A DNA stretch of 64,000 bases from Rotaria sp. Silwood1 (Eukaryota; Rotifera; Eurotatoria; Philodinida; Philodinidae). The stretch's first letter is position 1; each line of letters begins with the position of its first letter. The stretch lies in NCBI GenBank assembly GCA_905250075.1, contig CAJNOP010000851.1, positions 16,141 through 80,140 on the forward strand, written 5' to 3'. Made by a program: the position numbers and the translations under genes. Of this stretch, positions 33,326-45,991 are shown in pieces. The notes beneath the pieces were generated by a model. The model saw nothing but the letters and a program-made list of their open reading frames with translations, did not search any database and was not told the origin of the DNA.

Positions 33326-35300
33326 AATCCGAACTGATCGAACTTAAATTTTTCTTTTATAGAACTGAAAATTGATCAGAATAGATGACAATATTCTACA
33401 TGGCAACCAAATAATATTCGATTTTTTCATTTGAGAAATGAAGAAAAGAAAAACCTATTGCAACAAAAAAAATTTGTTTGCTGTCAAATGATGTAAGAAA
33501 TACTTGAAAAACAATAAGGAAAAATTGTCAGTCATTATCAAAAGTTCACTTCTTTTGTCAATTAGTCAAATTATTGATTGCCATTCGAATCGAAATCACT
33601 ATTAGCAACAAAACCATAACGAAGATCAAGTACAAAATTTTAGTACTCCTACAAAATATGCATCACTCTCAAATACATCTATGATATTTACACTTGGATT
33701 ATTTCTAAATGTAACAGTATATTTACAACTCTATCGATATGGCATTATTATCTGTATACGAATCAATCCCATGTGACAATTACTGTCAGTATACCGATCG
33801 CTATAATTTGTCTTATATCATTAGTTTACTGTTGGATTTCTTTTTATAGTGTAATTGTATCATAAATATACTTAAAATATGAGCACATATCTTTTGACCA
33901 ATGGCTCTCTAATCTGATATCATGTAAAAGTATTCACACTCATGTCATACTTTTAGACACAAACATTTTCATTCCTACTGATATTGAAATAATACCATGA
34001 CAATATAGTAAAATGATTAATTTTTAACAATGAATAATTAACTTATCACATTGTCAAATAGAAAGAAAGAATTAGACCGTCAGTCGAGTAGAGAACGCAG
34101 TTGACTATACAAGTTCTGTATATATTAGTAGTTTTTTCTTGTTGAAACGTATTCAAGTATTAATTCATTTTAGTATGCTTTTGACACTATACTAATGTTA
34201 AAATATAAATGCAAATCTGTTTCTCATATTCTTTTTATTTTCGGTATTGATGAAATACTCTCTGCCCATTGTGAGTGTTGTCTCACTTGAAACAAACATC
34301 AGCCGATAGAGCTTGAAATTTAGAGTTTACAAAACCCCATTCAAAGTCAAAACTTCAACAATATAAATGTTTAAAAAAATACAGTAAAACACAGCTCTTA
34401 TACATATTTGGAACTGATTAGAACCATTAGACATTTATCATAACTTCATCTAACGTTATTTTTTCGAACATCTATTTGTTTGAGCTGTTGACTCAGAGTG
34501 ATTCATTCTAAAAAAGTATTTGCATTTTTCACATGTACGTACATTCAACACGTTTTCGTGATCTCAGCAACCTTTTTCCAATTGAAAATTATCCTCAAAC
34601 CATGATTAATGCGTCAAATGAAAGAAATAGAAGAATTTACTGTTGCAACTAAGAGATTGAGCAACAATAAGTCGGCTGTAACTTTTCGTGCAGTTAGCTG
34701 CTTGAATAAATTTTTCTCCTGCTCAATGTCATAGATTGCAAATTTACATCAGATTTTCAATGAATATATTTATTATTTATTATAGAAACAATCGATCATA
34801 CAACATCTCAAATATGTATGACAGTTCTTCATGGCTTTATTCAATCAGCCATTCGATAAGTATTTCGATGCATCGATTCAAGGTTTCTGTGGGAACCACA
34901 ATTTCGAACGTACCTCTCGGATCCTTACTTCTCTATAGGTCAGTAAAACGCGAAGTTTTCGACCAGCCATAGGGTTCTTATTGAGGGGATCGAATTTTGA
35001 TCAAAATAAAAAGAATTTTTTTCCGATCAGTGCCGCATTCTCGATTCGTCGAAACCTATGGAATAAACGCGAAGAAGAAAATTCGAACGTAGACACTTAC
35101 GATTAACATTTGACGAACAGCTAAATTATCTAACTACAGAAAAGACTTTTTTTCTTAAATCTCAAATGTCATATAAGAAGCTTATTTGATAAATAATTTA
35201 TTTATATGATAAAGTATAAAAGCAATATTTAAAAAAATTTCAAAGATTCAACATGCAAAATTCGTTATAGCTGTGTTTTTTGTCAAAAACGCTTATGGAT
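33326..35300. other. Intergenic, AT-rich
   Basis: No gene found on either strand. The plus-strand frame at 34736 has no recognisable feature. Confidence 0.4.
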
Positions 35301-35309
35301 TTTGCAGCA

Positions 35310-37880
35310 ATTGCAGAATGCCTACCAAGCAGAATTCAGAATTTTGTGGACTTATATATTTTTTTTAACGATTTGATTATAATATTCTTTTCTGGTCTGT
35401 TTGATTTCTGCTTAGAATTTTGTAGAATTCTGTATCATCAGAGATGACGTCTTTCATTCCAGTCGGTTGAAATTCTGCTGAGAATTCTGTAGAACTCTGT
35501 GCTATGAAAAACAATGTTCTTTCCTCACTAGGACATGTAGAATTCTAGTATTCATACTGCAAGTTTATATTCTGTTACTCGTCTCAGAATTGTGTTTTAT
35601 ATTCTCCTTATGTATTTAAATTCTTCATTGGAATTTTTCCTCTCTCTACGAGCTATACTATTCTAGTATGTCTATTGAAAGATTATATTGTCTTAGTGAT
35701 ACCACAGCTCTGCTTTAAATTCTTCTGATATTTTTATATGCTTCATAAGAGTTTTTCTCTTCTACTTGAGATATACCATTCTAGTATACCTATTGAAAGC
35801 TTATATGCCTATAGTTGTAACAGCATTCTGTTTCAAATTCTCCTAATATTTTAAAATTCTTCAGAAGGATTTTTTTTTCTATTGCAGATATGACATTGAA
35901 TTCAAGTATAGCTATTGAAAATTGATATTCTGTTAGTGATAACAGAATTCTGTTCTAAAATTCTGCCGATGTTTTTAAAATCTTCATCAGAATTTTATTT
36001 TTTCCTTGGTCATATAGAGTGATGTCATAATCCCGTTACACGGGGTATCCACCACAAAACAGCAAAAAGTAAATGAGTATTCGAATGAATTCTGGTGTAG
36101 TATGCCAAGTGTAATGACATCGATTACATGCATGGATAACTATATATGTGTAAAGTTGAGCGTTTTGAGTGGTTTTGGTGTGACGAGATCATTACACCGG
36201 GGTAATACACCAAAACCACTCAAAACGCTCAACTTTAAGGATGTATGGTTTGTGTAAGGGGTAATGAAGGCATTACTCCTCTTCGTAAATCATAGGTCGT
36301 AAAAGTGAATACATTTGATTACTCTTCGGGTATTCTGACGGTTAGCTCTCGATACCCAGCGTAATGGTATTATGACATCTATGTCTATTTCTATTCTAGT
36401 CAGAATTCTGTAGAATACTTCCTGACAGGTTAGTGTGGTATTTAGTAGTTTATTTGCTATTGGGAATTTATCTTAGTGAATTGATCTATTTTTTACCGAT
36501 ATTACAATTCTGTTTTACATTCTGCTGGAATTTTTTCAATTCTTTACTAGAAATTTTTTCCTCATCGATGTGTAACCTCTGGAATGCTTATCGAAAGTTT
36601 GTATTCTGCTTATGATACCAGAATTCTGTTTAAATTCTGCTGGTATTTTAAAATTCTTTAGCAGAATTTCTTTTATCTTGAATGTATACGATTCTAGTTC
36701 CATTATTCAAAGTTTGCCTTCTGTTAGGCGTAACAAAATTCTATTTTCAGCCCTACTGATAATTTTAAAATTGTTTAGTAGAACTTTTTATTAGTCGATA
36801 GAGGACCTTCTAGTATGCTCTCTTGGATGTTTGTATTCTCTTAGTGGCATTAGAATTCCGTTTAAATTTCCTCGTCAATATATTCACTCCTCGTATGATT
36901 ATTGAAAGTTTGTATTCTGTTACTGGTAGCAGAATTCTGTTTAAATTCTGCATGTACTTTTAAATTCTTCACTAGAAGTTTATTGCTGATGGATATATAA
37001 ACTCCTAATATGCCTATTGAGTGTTTATATTTTGTTACTTCTAACAGAATTCTATTTAAATTCTGCTTGTATTATTATATTCATCATTAGAAGTTTATTC
37101 TTCGTCGACATATGCATTCTTTCTATGCCTTTTAAAATTTTGTATTCAGCTACAAGTAACAGAATCCTGTTTAAATTCTGCTTGTATTTTTGTATTCTTC
37201 ACGAGAAGTTTTATTCTGGAGGATATACACACTCCTCCTATGACTAGTGAAACTTTGTATTCTTATTTCTAGCAAAATTCTCTTTAAATTCTGCTTGTAT
37301 TTTTATATTCTTCTCAAGAAGTTTATTCCTCGTGGATATATACACTCCTAGTATGACTATTTAAGTTTGTATTCTGCTACTTGTAACAGAATTCTGTTTA
37401 AGTTCTGCTTCGTTTTTTATACTAATCACTAGAAGTTTATTCCTCGTGAATATATACACTCCTGGTATGACTATTTAAGTTTGTGTTCTGTTACTTGTAA
37501 CAGAATTCTGTTTAAATTCCGCTTGTATTTTTATATTCTTTACGACAAGTTTATTCCTCGTGGATATATACACTCCTAGTATGACTATTTAAGTTTGTAT
37601 TCTGTTACTTGTAACAGAATTCTGTTTAAATTCTGCTTGTATTTTTATACGAATCACTAGAAGTGTATTCCTGGTGGATATATAGGCTCGTCGTAGGTCT
37701 ATTGAAGCTTTGTATTCTGTTACTTGTAGCAGAATTCTGTTTTAATTCTGCTTGCATTTTTAAATTCTTTACTAGATTTTCATGGTTGGCGGATATATAC
37801 ACTCGTGGTATGCTTATTGAAAGTTTGTATTCATAGGGAATCCATGGTTTACCGATTGGAATATTAAATTCTGAATTCTG
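35310..37880. repeat. ~115 bp tandem satellite array
   Basis: A unit of 111-118 bp recurs through the segment. Its core is ttgtattctgttacttgtaa, then cagaattctgtttaaattct, gcttgtatttttatattctt, an agaagtttattcctcgtgga block and tatacactcctagtatgact. Clear cores start near 36905, 37023, 37137, 37253, 37365, 37481, 37592 and 37708. Copies left of 36000 are increasingly divergent. Most units carry a GAATTC site, so the array would give an EcoRI ladder. The open frames of 60-76 codons here are translations of the repeat. An unrelated foldback element interrupts it at 36021-36379. Confidence 0.92.
36021..36379. mobile_element. ~360 bp foldback/MITE-like insertion in the satellite
   Basis: The terminal inverted repeats begin gatgtcataatcccgttaca at the left and end with the imperfect complement gtaatggtattatgacatc at the right (about 24 of 29 positions match). 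In the centre, 36151-36181 and 36207-36237 are a perfect 31 bp inverted repeat (taaagttgagcgttttgagt and on) around a 25-base loop. There is no coding capacity. The element splits the satellite, so it is younger than the array around it. No clear target-site duplication was made out. Confidence 0.83.
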
Positions 37881-38015
37881 CTTATTAGGAATTCTGCAGC
37901 CCCTCGGATTTTGATCTTATCATTTATTTTAATTTTCTTTTAGAAAATTATGAAATTAAGAGAAATATATGTCGAGAGTAAATCACATCAAAATCAACCT
38001 AACTAGTTGAAACTC

Positions 38016-38255
38016 TTATTCTGCTAAGCTTACTTCTACTAGAGCACTCAATATTATGCTTGCTATATATTTCTTTTCTTCAGTACTCGAAGCTTCAATG
38101 AGTATCATAAGATCTAAAAGTGCTTGAAGTGCCGAAAATGAATGTTCGATAAAATAAAGGTTTCGAGTGGTCTGAATTTGATGGCTGCCGAAGGGCTGGA
38201 AGTCATAACGGATCGAACGACAAATATGTTTTAAACTTCCAAGGGTTCGTCGCAC
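38016..38255 (-). other. Unidentified 79-codon open frame
   Basis: The frame contains SLKHICRSIRYDFQPFGSHQ and a helical, Leu/Ala-rich second half (FSALQALLDLMILIEASS). It looks more protein-like than the neighbouring AT-rich frames. There is no in-frame ATG: it starts at a non-ATG codon a few bases after an out-of-frame ATG. It may be one exon or a relic; nothing was recognised. Confidence 0.3.
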
Positions 38256-41200
38256 TCATCATATACTTTTTTCAAGTTTACTTGAGTAGAATTGTCAAAA
38301 TCTACTTTATATATGTAATATCGATGTTACACAGGTCCTCAAAGTTATAATTTCGTCGATGAGTGTAACTTCGATATGACATATGTATACTCAAAAGTTT
38401 ATTTACATTTGTTTAATCGAAGAAAATATCATTTTCTTTCTATTCCATTTTATAAGTGTATTTATAGTAAATTATCGGATTATCATAGAAACAAATGTGA
38501 ATAGTTGTCGTTTTCATAGTCATGTGAATTCGGTATCGAAGTAATACAGAGAGTGCATAAGCATTCTGAACAAATTTCATTGACGTCATCAAAAGGATGT
38601 GTGATATTGGGTTATCTAAGAAGCTATTACAATATCTACGTAAATGTTTATAAGAAATTTCAACAGAATTTGTATCAGAGGCAGCAAAAGTGATGGATGT
38701 ATAGCAGAGATGTATATATCATTATTGCTCAATACAACTAGCAAGATTTTTCAAAGCATTTTTAATATTTTTGTGATTTCAATGTATTGTTGATCATTGA
38801 AAAAATTATTTGATCATAACTCATAATAATGCATTGTCATCAAATAATTATCCAATAACTTATTTGACTGCTACACTAATGCCCATACCTATTACATATA
38901 TGCTGTTAGTTACGTCTATCTATATCTTTCTTTGAATCATGTATTTTTCTCATTGTTTTCTCTTGATTTCTTCCTTTACTTGCTTGTCTTACTTGTATTT
39001 AAGTGATTTCTTTGTAAAGATAATGTGCTGAATATTACAAATAAAACCTCATTCACATAACTATGTATTTAACAAATATTTTCAGACGATTATTATCTTG
39101 AATGATTCTTTTTCCATGAAAATCAAACAATATTTTTTGAATGTTATTGAAAGTGAGAAACAAATTAACAAAAGTAGTTCTGATTCTTAGTTTGATGTAT
39201 ATTTCTTACATATATGACAAATCTATAAGTTTTATTTAATGATTCAGAGGAAACAACTGTGATCAAGATGATTGTGATTTAGTTTTATAGAAATAGAATT
39301 TTATAGAGAAATACATAAAATGCATCACATACATATTAAAATATTAAATAAAAACTATAAAGAGCTTTCATTATCGTAATATTATTATTTAATATCGCAG
39401 GAAGATCAACGGAACCATAACATATGTTCACCACCATTTCATGACGTATATGAATTCTCGAATAATTTTATTAATTAAAAGATAGAGACATACATCTCCT
39501 GACTGTGAATTCTCCGGAAATAGAGGTAGACACATCATTTGCCTCAGAAAAGCAGACATGTAATCTATAAGATGATTGTATAAGATTTCATTATATTTTC
39601 TACATTTTTCTGAAATCTTTTTATAAAACAATACTACTGATAGATTTATCTATTCAGCCAATCCATCATTCCAGTTATTGAAAATTTAATATCACTAAGA
39701 TTTGCGATAGACACTTAGCAGAATTTTTTATATATTATAACAATGATGATTGTTGATATTTTTGTCACATGATATGTTTGTTAATATTTTTTTAAAAGTT
39801 ACTGTCGTTTATTCTTATGAGTAGATACTTTTCTGGTAATGAATGAGAAGAAAAAAAAGTCTTATTGTGCCACATGTTCTTTAAAGATGAGGACTAATGA
39901 AAGTGTTCAACTGTCAGAATGAGACATATTTCTTTGACAACGGACAAAGAATAGAAGTGACTTGATACATATATATATTGTATGTACTGTGTCCATAACA
40001 ATGGTAGACCAATGACAATACGGACCACCATGTGTTCTCAATGTTACTCCTACTCGTTATTTTAACATTTTACTGATTCTGTGAAAAATGTTCCGCCTGA
40101 TTGTATCATAATCGTAAGCTCGTTATACTTGTTGTTATTTGATAACTATTTGAATATTATTTTTATAGGCTTGACTCCTAATGCAATGTTAATTTTCAGG
40201 TTTGATACTGTTGTGTATTTATTTGAAGTAGAGAAAAAAAAACATTGCATGTTTTTGAAGTAGACTTTTTGCTTTTAATTTTATGAGTAGTATGTTACTT
40301 GAACACGTCTGACGCTTGAGAAAAAAAAAACGTATGATAGATCGTCATTACTTGAATATGTAATGATGTGTTTAAAAAAAAAGAACCACTCTGCTAAAGA
40401 TGGAATCGTTCTTTTTTTTTTTCTCTTACTAATGCAACATTTTTAGACGTACGGAAATTGCATATAGCTCTGTTTTCCTTTTTTTTTTAATTTTGTCGCA
40501 TTATTTTCTATTGAATATTTATCCATAGATCTTGATCGTTCTTTTTTCTTTTTAATTAAAATTATATCATGTATTCAATAAAACCAATAGATATTTTTTT
40601 TTATTCTATTTCAATATCTTGAAAAGACATATCCAGATAATATTTTAACTTTGTCAACATTACTATCATCATCATCCTCAGGCAAAAAAAAAACAACTAC
40701 TCCTTTTAATTATCAAATTGATTACCTGAGAATAATATGTGTACTATAAATCTATGTAATGGAAATAGAAAGAATGAATAATTCAATCTAATATTGATTG
40801 ATCTAGAGAAAATAAAATGAACTATAACAATGAGAGAGAAAAACTAAGCACTCTCCGGAAACAATATTGAATAATGAATACTCAGAAATGACAGCGGCAA
40901 CATAACAGGAAATGATCGTTTATATAATAGAATACGTTTAGAAGATGTAGTCATCTGGTAAAATTACGTTTATTTCAAACAACATTTTTAAACTTTCTTT
41001 TTATTTTTTTTAACCGTTATAATCATCAACTTAATTGACATGATTATTCTATGATTAACAACCATTCGTTCTATCTTTGATAAAAACATTTTCATATTGA
41101 ATTTGCTTTTATATGAAGTATTTTTTTTTTTGATCAGTTCTATATATTTAAATCTATAATTATGTTAAGTGTACTTTTTTTGTTACAAAACGTATTAGTC

Positions 41201-43183
41201 AGTAAAACGCTGTTTAATCACTATTTTTAGACATAATATCAATAAAATCTTGATACTATTAACAGAATCAACTCTTCTGTTTCTGCATTACTTTTCTTAA
41301 AACAGTAAAAAAAAAAAAAAAAGGTGGCTATTGCCTTAATTATCACATAGGTTATTCATTCGTATGCTTTTATTTCTATTACACTTCGCCTGCCATTCTT
41401 TCCAATTATCGTAAAAGCTTTCTGATTGAAAGGACTACTTTTCTCAACATGTTGACAACATAAGTTACTGTACATATATTTTTACACAGGCAGATGTCTA
41501 AAATCTAGAATTCTTTTTTATTCAATAGATTCGCTATTAGATTCTCTACATCAAATATATTTGATGATTTCAACAGTGAATAATTGAACCAATCGATGCA
41601 GATATTGTTCTTATATATCGAAAAATGGTTCACTCTATAGAAAGAAAAAATGTAAAAAGAGAATCGAAACCTATATTTATCACACATTATTTAGTAGAAA
41701 GAATACAAACAAATATTTACCAAACACTATTTCATGAACTATTGTTCATTTTTGACTTTTGCTTATGAAAGTAGAAATGAAACGAGGATTTCTGTTAAAG
41801 ATATTTCTATTTCTTCTAGAATTTCTCCTTTGAATAAAAAATTAATAGAATTGATATCTTCTTCAGTGTTTTTGACTTCTGTCTAAAAAGTAAAAACGAA
41901 TGAATGAATTTTTCTCTAGTGTGAAAATGATGAGATATAAATGATGTTGTTTCTTAAATATTGTCAATCATCAACGATTTCTTTTTTTTTACGTACACTT
42001 TGTATTTATCACTTTATAGGTAAGTCATAACAAGTTCATTTCTGTTTCGTTTTCTGAAACCGATCCGTCATAAAATTATCTATAGTAATCAAAGTATAAG
42101 ATATTATAATTGTTCCGTGTTATATTGAATTAGTTTTCTAAACAAGTAATAGATGATTTTGTTTACTTTAAGTCTTTCTAGTAATCAAACTCTTGAACTC
42201 CTTCATGTATACCTGTCGAATAATATAGCTACTAAGCCATATCAACCGACTTATCTATAAGGAAGTATTGAAATATTTTTTTTTTTATTATTTCTAAGAA
42301 AATAAGTCAAGATTTTAGGAATAGTTTTTGTAGAGATGTACAAAAAATAAACAATATTGCCAACATTTTATAATATCATCAGTAATTACTTCAATAAAAG
42401 TATAATTGATTCAGAAGATGAAAATGAATAGTACAATACTACAATGAAATATATTTTTAGATTTAAATTAAATCATTGATAATTCTATTTCAAGCTGTCG
42501 ACAAGTGTCTCTTGACATCACCAGGAAAACGAATAAAACAATACTGATACAAAAAACATGTAGGAACAAATATCGAATAAAATGTTTCTCTTTCTTCCTA
42601 CACATGATCATTATAAATACGCATAAATCTGAAGAAATTTAACGAAAAGAAATCATACTGAGTTAAGTAAAGCTTAGTATTGATAAAGATAGAAATAATA
42701 AAAAAAAATTATCGATTAAGTTTATGTTATAAGGAAAAGATTTTTTTTTTCGATTTTATTTTAAAAAAGTGAAGGTGTTTCCATAAAATTAGATGATCAA
42801 ATATATATAGAGAGATCAATATGAAGAACATGATAATGTAGTCTTTGTAGTTGAGAAAAGAGGAAAAGAGAATGAGAAATTGCGCTTTTTTTTTTTTTTC
42901 ATAAATAATGCTCGCAAGTGCACAGCAAAGATAAAGTAAGAAAAATTATTCTTTAGTTCTTTTTGCAACCATGTTTCTATCATTGCACGTATGAAGAAAA
43001 TATATTATGCTTGAATAATTTTAGATGTGAGAAAAAAAGGACCGATGACAAACTTCTTTCATCTTCATATGAAAACTTACAAGCAAAATGATTTTCAATT
43101 ATATTTCAACATAAATATTTAGTTTTTTACGATATACACAATAAAATTGAATATATTAATTGCTTCAAATTCATAATTAGAAT
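38256..43183. other. Gene-poor AT-rich segment
   Basis: Almost 5 kb with many homopolymer A/T runs and no supportable gene, RNA or organised repeat. Short frames (39428, 40081, 41505) are low-complexity. Confidence 0.5.
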
Positions 43184-44159
43184 ATGTTGACAAAATCACT
43201 TAAATTATTTACGATTTTAACAAGTTTTATCTTTTTTATTGTAACTATGTCATCTACATTTCTCTATCATCGAAAACTTATTATTATAAATACCACAATT
43301 CTAACTATGAATACTTCTAGTCTTTCTTTCTATCCATATATAGCTGTACTTGTTGAATTTCGTGCTGTTGATCATATAATTACTATTGTTCATAATATTA
43401 ATTATCATATTCCATCAACATGGCCTATTCAAATTTTTCATGGAAAAGATAATGAAGCTTTTATTAAAAACTCAACATTAGCACCATTAATTGCATCTGG
43501 AAAAATATTTCTTACTTTAATGGAACAAGTTTATGGAAAAAATCGAACAAATGAATTATTAACAGATTCTAAATTTTGGCAACATGTTCGTGGTGAAAGA
43601 ATTCTTTTCTTTCAAATCGATTCAGCTATGTGTTCAAATTCTCCACATAAAATTACTGATTTTCTTCAATATGATTTTATTGGTGCTCCATGGGATCCAG
43701 CATGGTTTGGACCTAGTAAAGACTTANNNNNNNNNNNNNNNNNNNNNNNNNNNNNNNNNNNNNNNNNNNNNNNNNNNNNNNNNNNNNNNNNNNNNNNNNN
43801 NNNNNNNNNNNNNNNNNNNNNNNNNNGGTGCTCCATGGGATCCAGCATGGTTTGGACCTAGCAAAGACTTAGTAGGTAATGGTGGATTTTCATTACGAAG
43901 TCGTAGTAAAATACTTGCTTTACTTGCACTTGTTCCATATGATCAACAATCACAAGAAGATGTTTGGTATTCACTGAATTTACGTCGAGTAAATGGATTA
44001 ATTGCTCCAGTTGATATAGCTATAACATTTGCAGTTGAAACTGTATTTTATGATAGACCATTAGCTGTACATCGACTTCCTGAGAATTGTACAAGACGAG
44101 AACAATTGTTTAAAACATGTCCTGAAGCGAAGATGGTAGCAACGAAAACATGCACATAA
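43184..44159 (+). CDS. DUF5672 glycosyltransferase-like type II membrane protein, split by a gap
   Basis: The ATG at 43184 opens a short cytoplasmic head and a signal-anchor helix (about residues 8-27), typical of Golgi type II enzymes. The lumenal part carries the marks of the DUF5672 family: ILFFQIDSAMC, then YDFIGAPWDPAWFGP, GNGGFSLRSRSKIL and QEDVWYSL, ending with Cys-containing ENCTRR and FKTCPEAK. The assembly has 100 N at 43727-43826, flanked by two near-identical 45 bp copies (43682-43726 and 43827-43871, one mismatch). Treating them as the same sequence restores a single open frame of about 276 aa, so the gap is most likely a failed join and not missing DNA. The family resembles glycosyltransferases; the sugar and acceptor are unknown. 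Confidence 0.85.
43727..43826. other. Assembly gap (100 N) with duplicated flanks
   Basis: Exactly 100 N, the usual placeholder for unknown length. The 45 bp on its two sides are copies of each other and break the reading frame of the gene that spans it. Confidence 0.97.
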
Positions 44160-44725
44160 CAAAGAAAACTCAGTTTATGAAAAAGAATTGTGAATATAAG
44201 TTTTTTTTATTTACTAACAAGTTTTGATTTTGTGTACTATCGTTTTTCTATAACAAGTATTCGAATCATAGATGAATTTAAGGAATCGCCTCACGTATAT
44301 GATAATTATATGTTTTTCTTTTTTAAAATATTTAAATTTATAACTACCGTCTCACAGAAACATTTTAAAGAAAGCGTATATTTAATGAAACACATAAGTT
44401 TTTGAACATTCCAACGCCAATATGAAAATAAACCATCAAATGAAGATAAGCCGTTGGCATTCACAGGATGCGCATCTCTCCCAAACTTTTAGAACATTTT
44501 CACTTTTCATCAATTTTATATGCAAAAAATGTTATCGGTATGACTATTCGCTTAAAGTATTGGAAATCATCAGTACCAGCAAAACCAGTTTTGATCAATA
44601 AGAAAAGAAAAGAAGATAAACTAACAAAGAGTTTAAAGCTGCTTTGCTAGTACAATAATTGAATTTTCATTTACTCTTTGAATTTGTCCTATTGATCAAA
44701 CTTACATTTTTTACCGATACTTATA
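44160..44725. other. 3' flank of the DUF5672 gene
   Basis: AT-rich, nothing recognisable. The frame at 44468 has no support. Confidence 0.4.
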
Positions 44726-45991
44726 TATATATATGTTGTGGTCAAAATTAAAATTCAGTCAAATTTTAAATTTGCCTAGTCAAAATTGAAATTTTAATTT
44801 TGTCTAGGCAAAATTAAAATTTTATTTTTGCCCAATATAATCTCAGTCAAAATTAAAATTTCAATTTTGACTAGACAAAATTGAAATTTTTTTTGATGAA
44901 CAGAAGAAAATAAAAAAAAAGAAAAAGTTAACATACTAACCGATTTGTTTTTATTTTACAATACTTTTAAACAAATATTTTATGAATTCTAAATTAATTT
45001 AGTTCATGCTTGAGTATTCATTCCTCTTTGAATTACATTTGGTACAGCAGAAAAGGTTTTTTTTCATGGACATGTCTTCATCGCACATTTGTCTCAAAAA
45101 TTACAATTATGTTCGACTGTGGAAGCACGAGCATACAGCTTCGAAACTATGTGTCATCTTTGGCAAAATTGAAAAAAATAATGTTTTTATGAAAATTAAT
45201 TTGTCAATATGGGGCTTGAGAACATACATTTGTAGGCAAACCATTCCTGGATTTAAACGTTGCTTGTTCCAATGAATTCAATTATAGGAATGTTAATAAT
45301 CTAAAACCAGTTATCATTATCGAAGCTTGAAAGCTTTATTCTTGTGGTTCCACACTCGAACATACTTGTAATTTTCGAAACAAAAGTGAGACGACGATAT
45401 GCCCATCAAAAAAATGTTTTCTACTCTACCAAATGTCATTCAAAGAGGAGAGAATGCTCGAACATCCCAGGAGAATGATTCCGACAATCTAATCCGAGCG
45501 AATTCCTGTTGGATCCGATCTGATTATATTGAAATTTCTATAAGATCGACGAAATCCTATGGGAATCTGGGTTATTAAATGACATCCAGATTTCGATTGT
45601 TAAATCTGATCGGATCGTACTATCGAAATCTGATTGAATCCCAGCGTACGATTCTGACCGACCTCTACTATTGGGATAAGATGCTAATTAGTACTCAGCT
45701 AATAAAATAGGACTCGCCCGTCGGATCCGTTAGTGATTTCATAACCCGGATTCCCACAGGATTTTGTTGACTGATAGGATCCAGTATCGGATTCATTCAC
45801 CTGGGATAGACTAAATTAATTTAGAATTCATAAAATATTTGTTTAAAACTATTGTAAAATAAAAACAAATCGGTTAGTATGTTAACTTTTCTTTTTTTTT
45901 ATTTTCTTCTGTTCATCAAAAAAAATTTCAATTTTGACTAGGCAAATTTAAAATTTGACTGAATTTTAATTTTGACCACAACATATATATA
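44726..45991. mobile_element. 1.27 kb non-autonomous DNA element with long terminal inverted repeats
   Basis: The ends are complementary: tatatatatgttgtggtcaa at the left and its reverse complement ending at 45991. The right repeat spans about 45811-45991 and pairs with 44726-45002 nearly base for base (for example the caaatcggttagtatgttaa block and ctaaattaatttag). The left copy carries about 100 extra bp made of tcaaaattgaaatttt-type units. Inside, about 45549-45575 and 45745-45775 form a second inverted pair (gaaatcctatgggaatctgg). No transposase is present; the 89-codon frame at 45006 has no domain. The ends lie in TA-rich DNA, which would fit TA target choice but prevents defining the exact duplication. 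Confidence 0.88.

Noticed and set aside
36433..37247. Hydrophobic frames of 60-76 codons in the satellite
   Set aside because: They follow the 115 bp repeat and have no domain; they look like membrane proteins only because of T-rich codons.
44726..45991. The 89-codon frame at 45006 as a transposase fragment
   Set aside because: It begins at a non-ATG codon at the edge of the left repeat and shows no DDE/DDD or helix-turn-helix motif.
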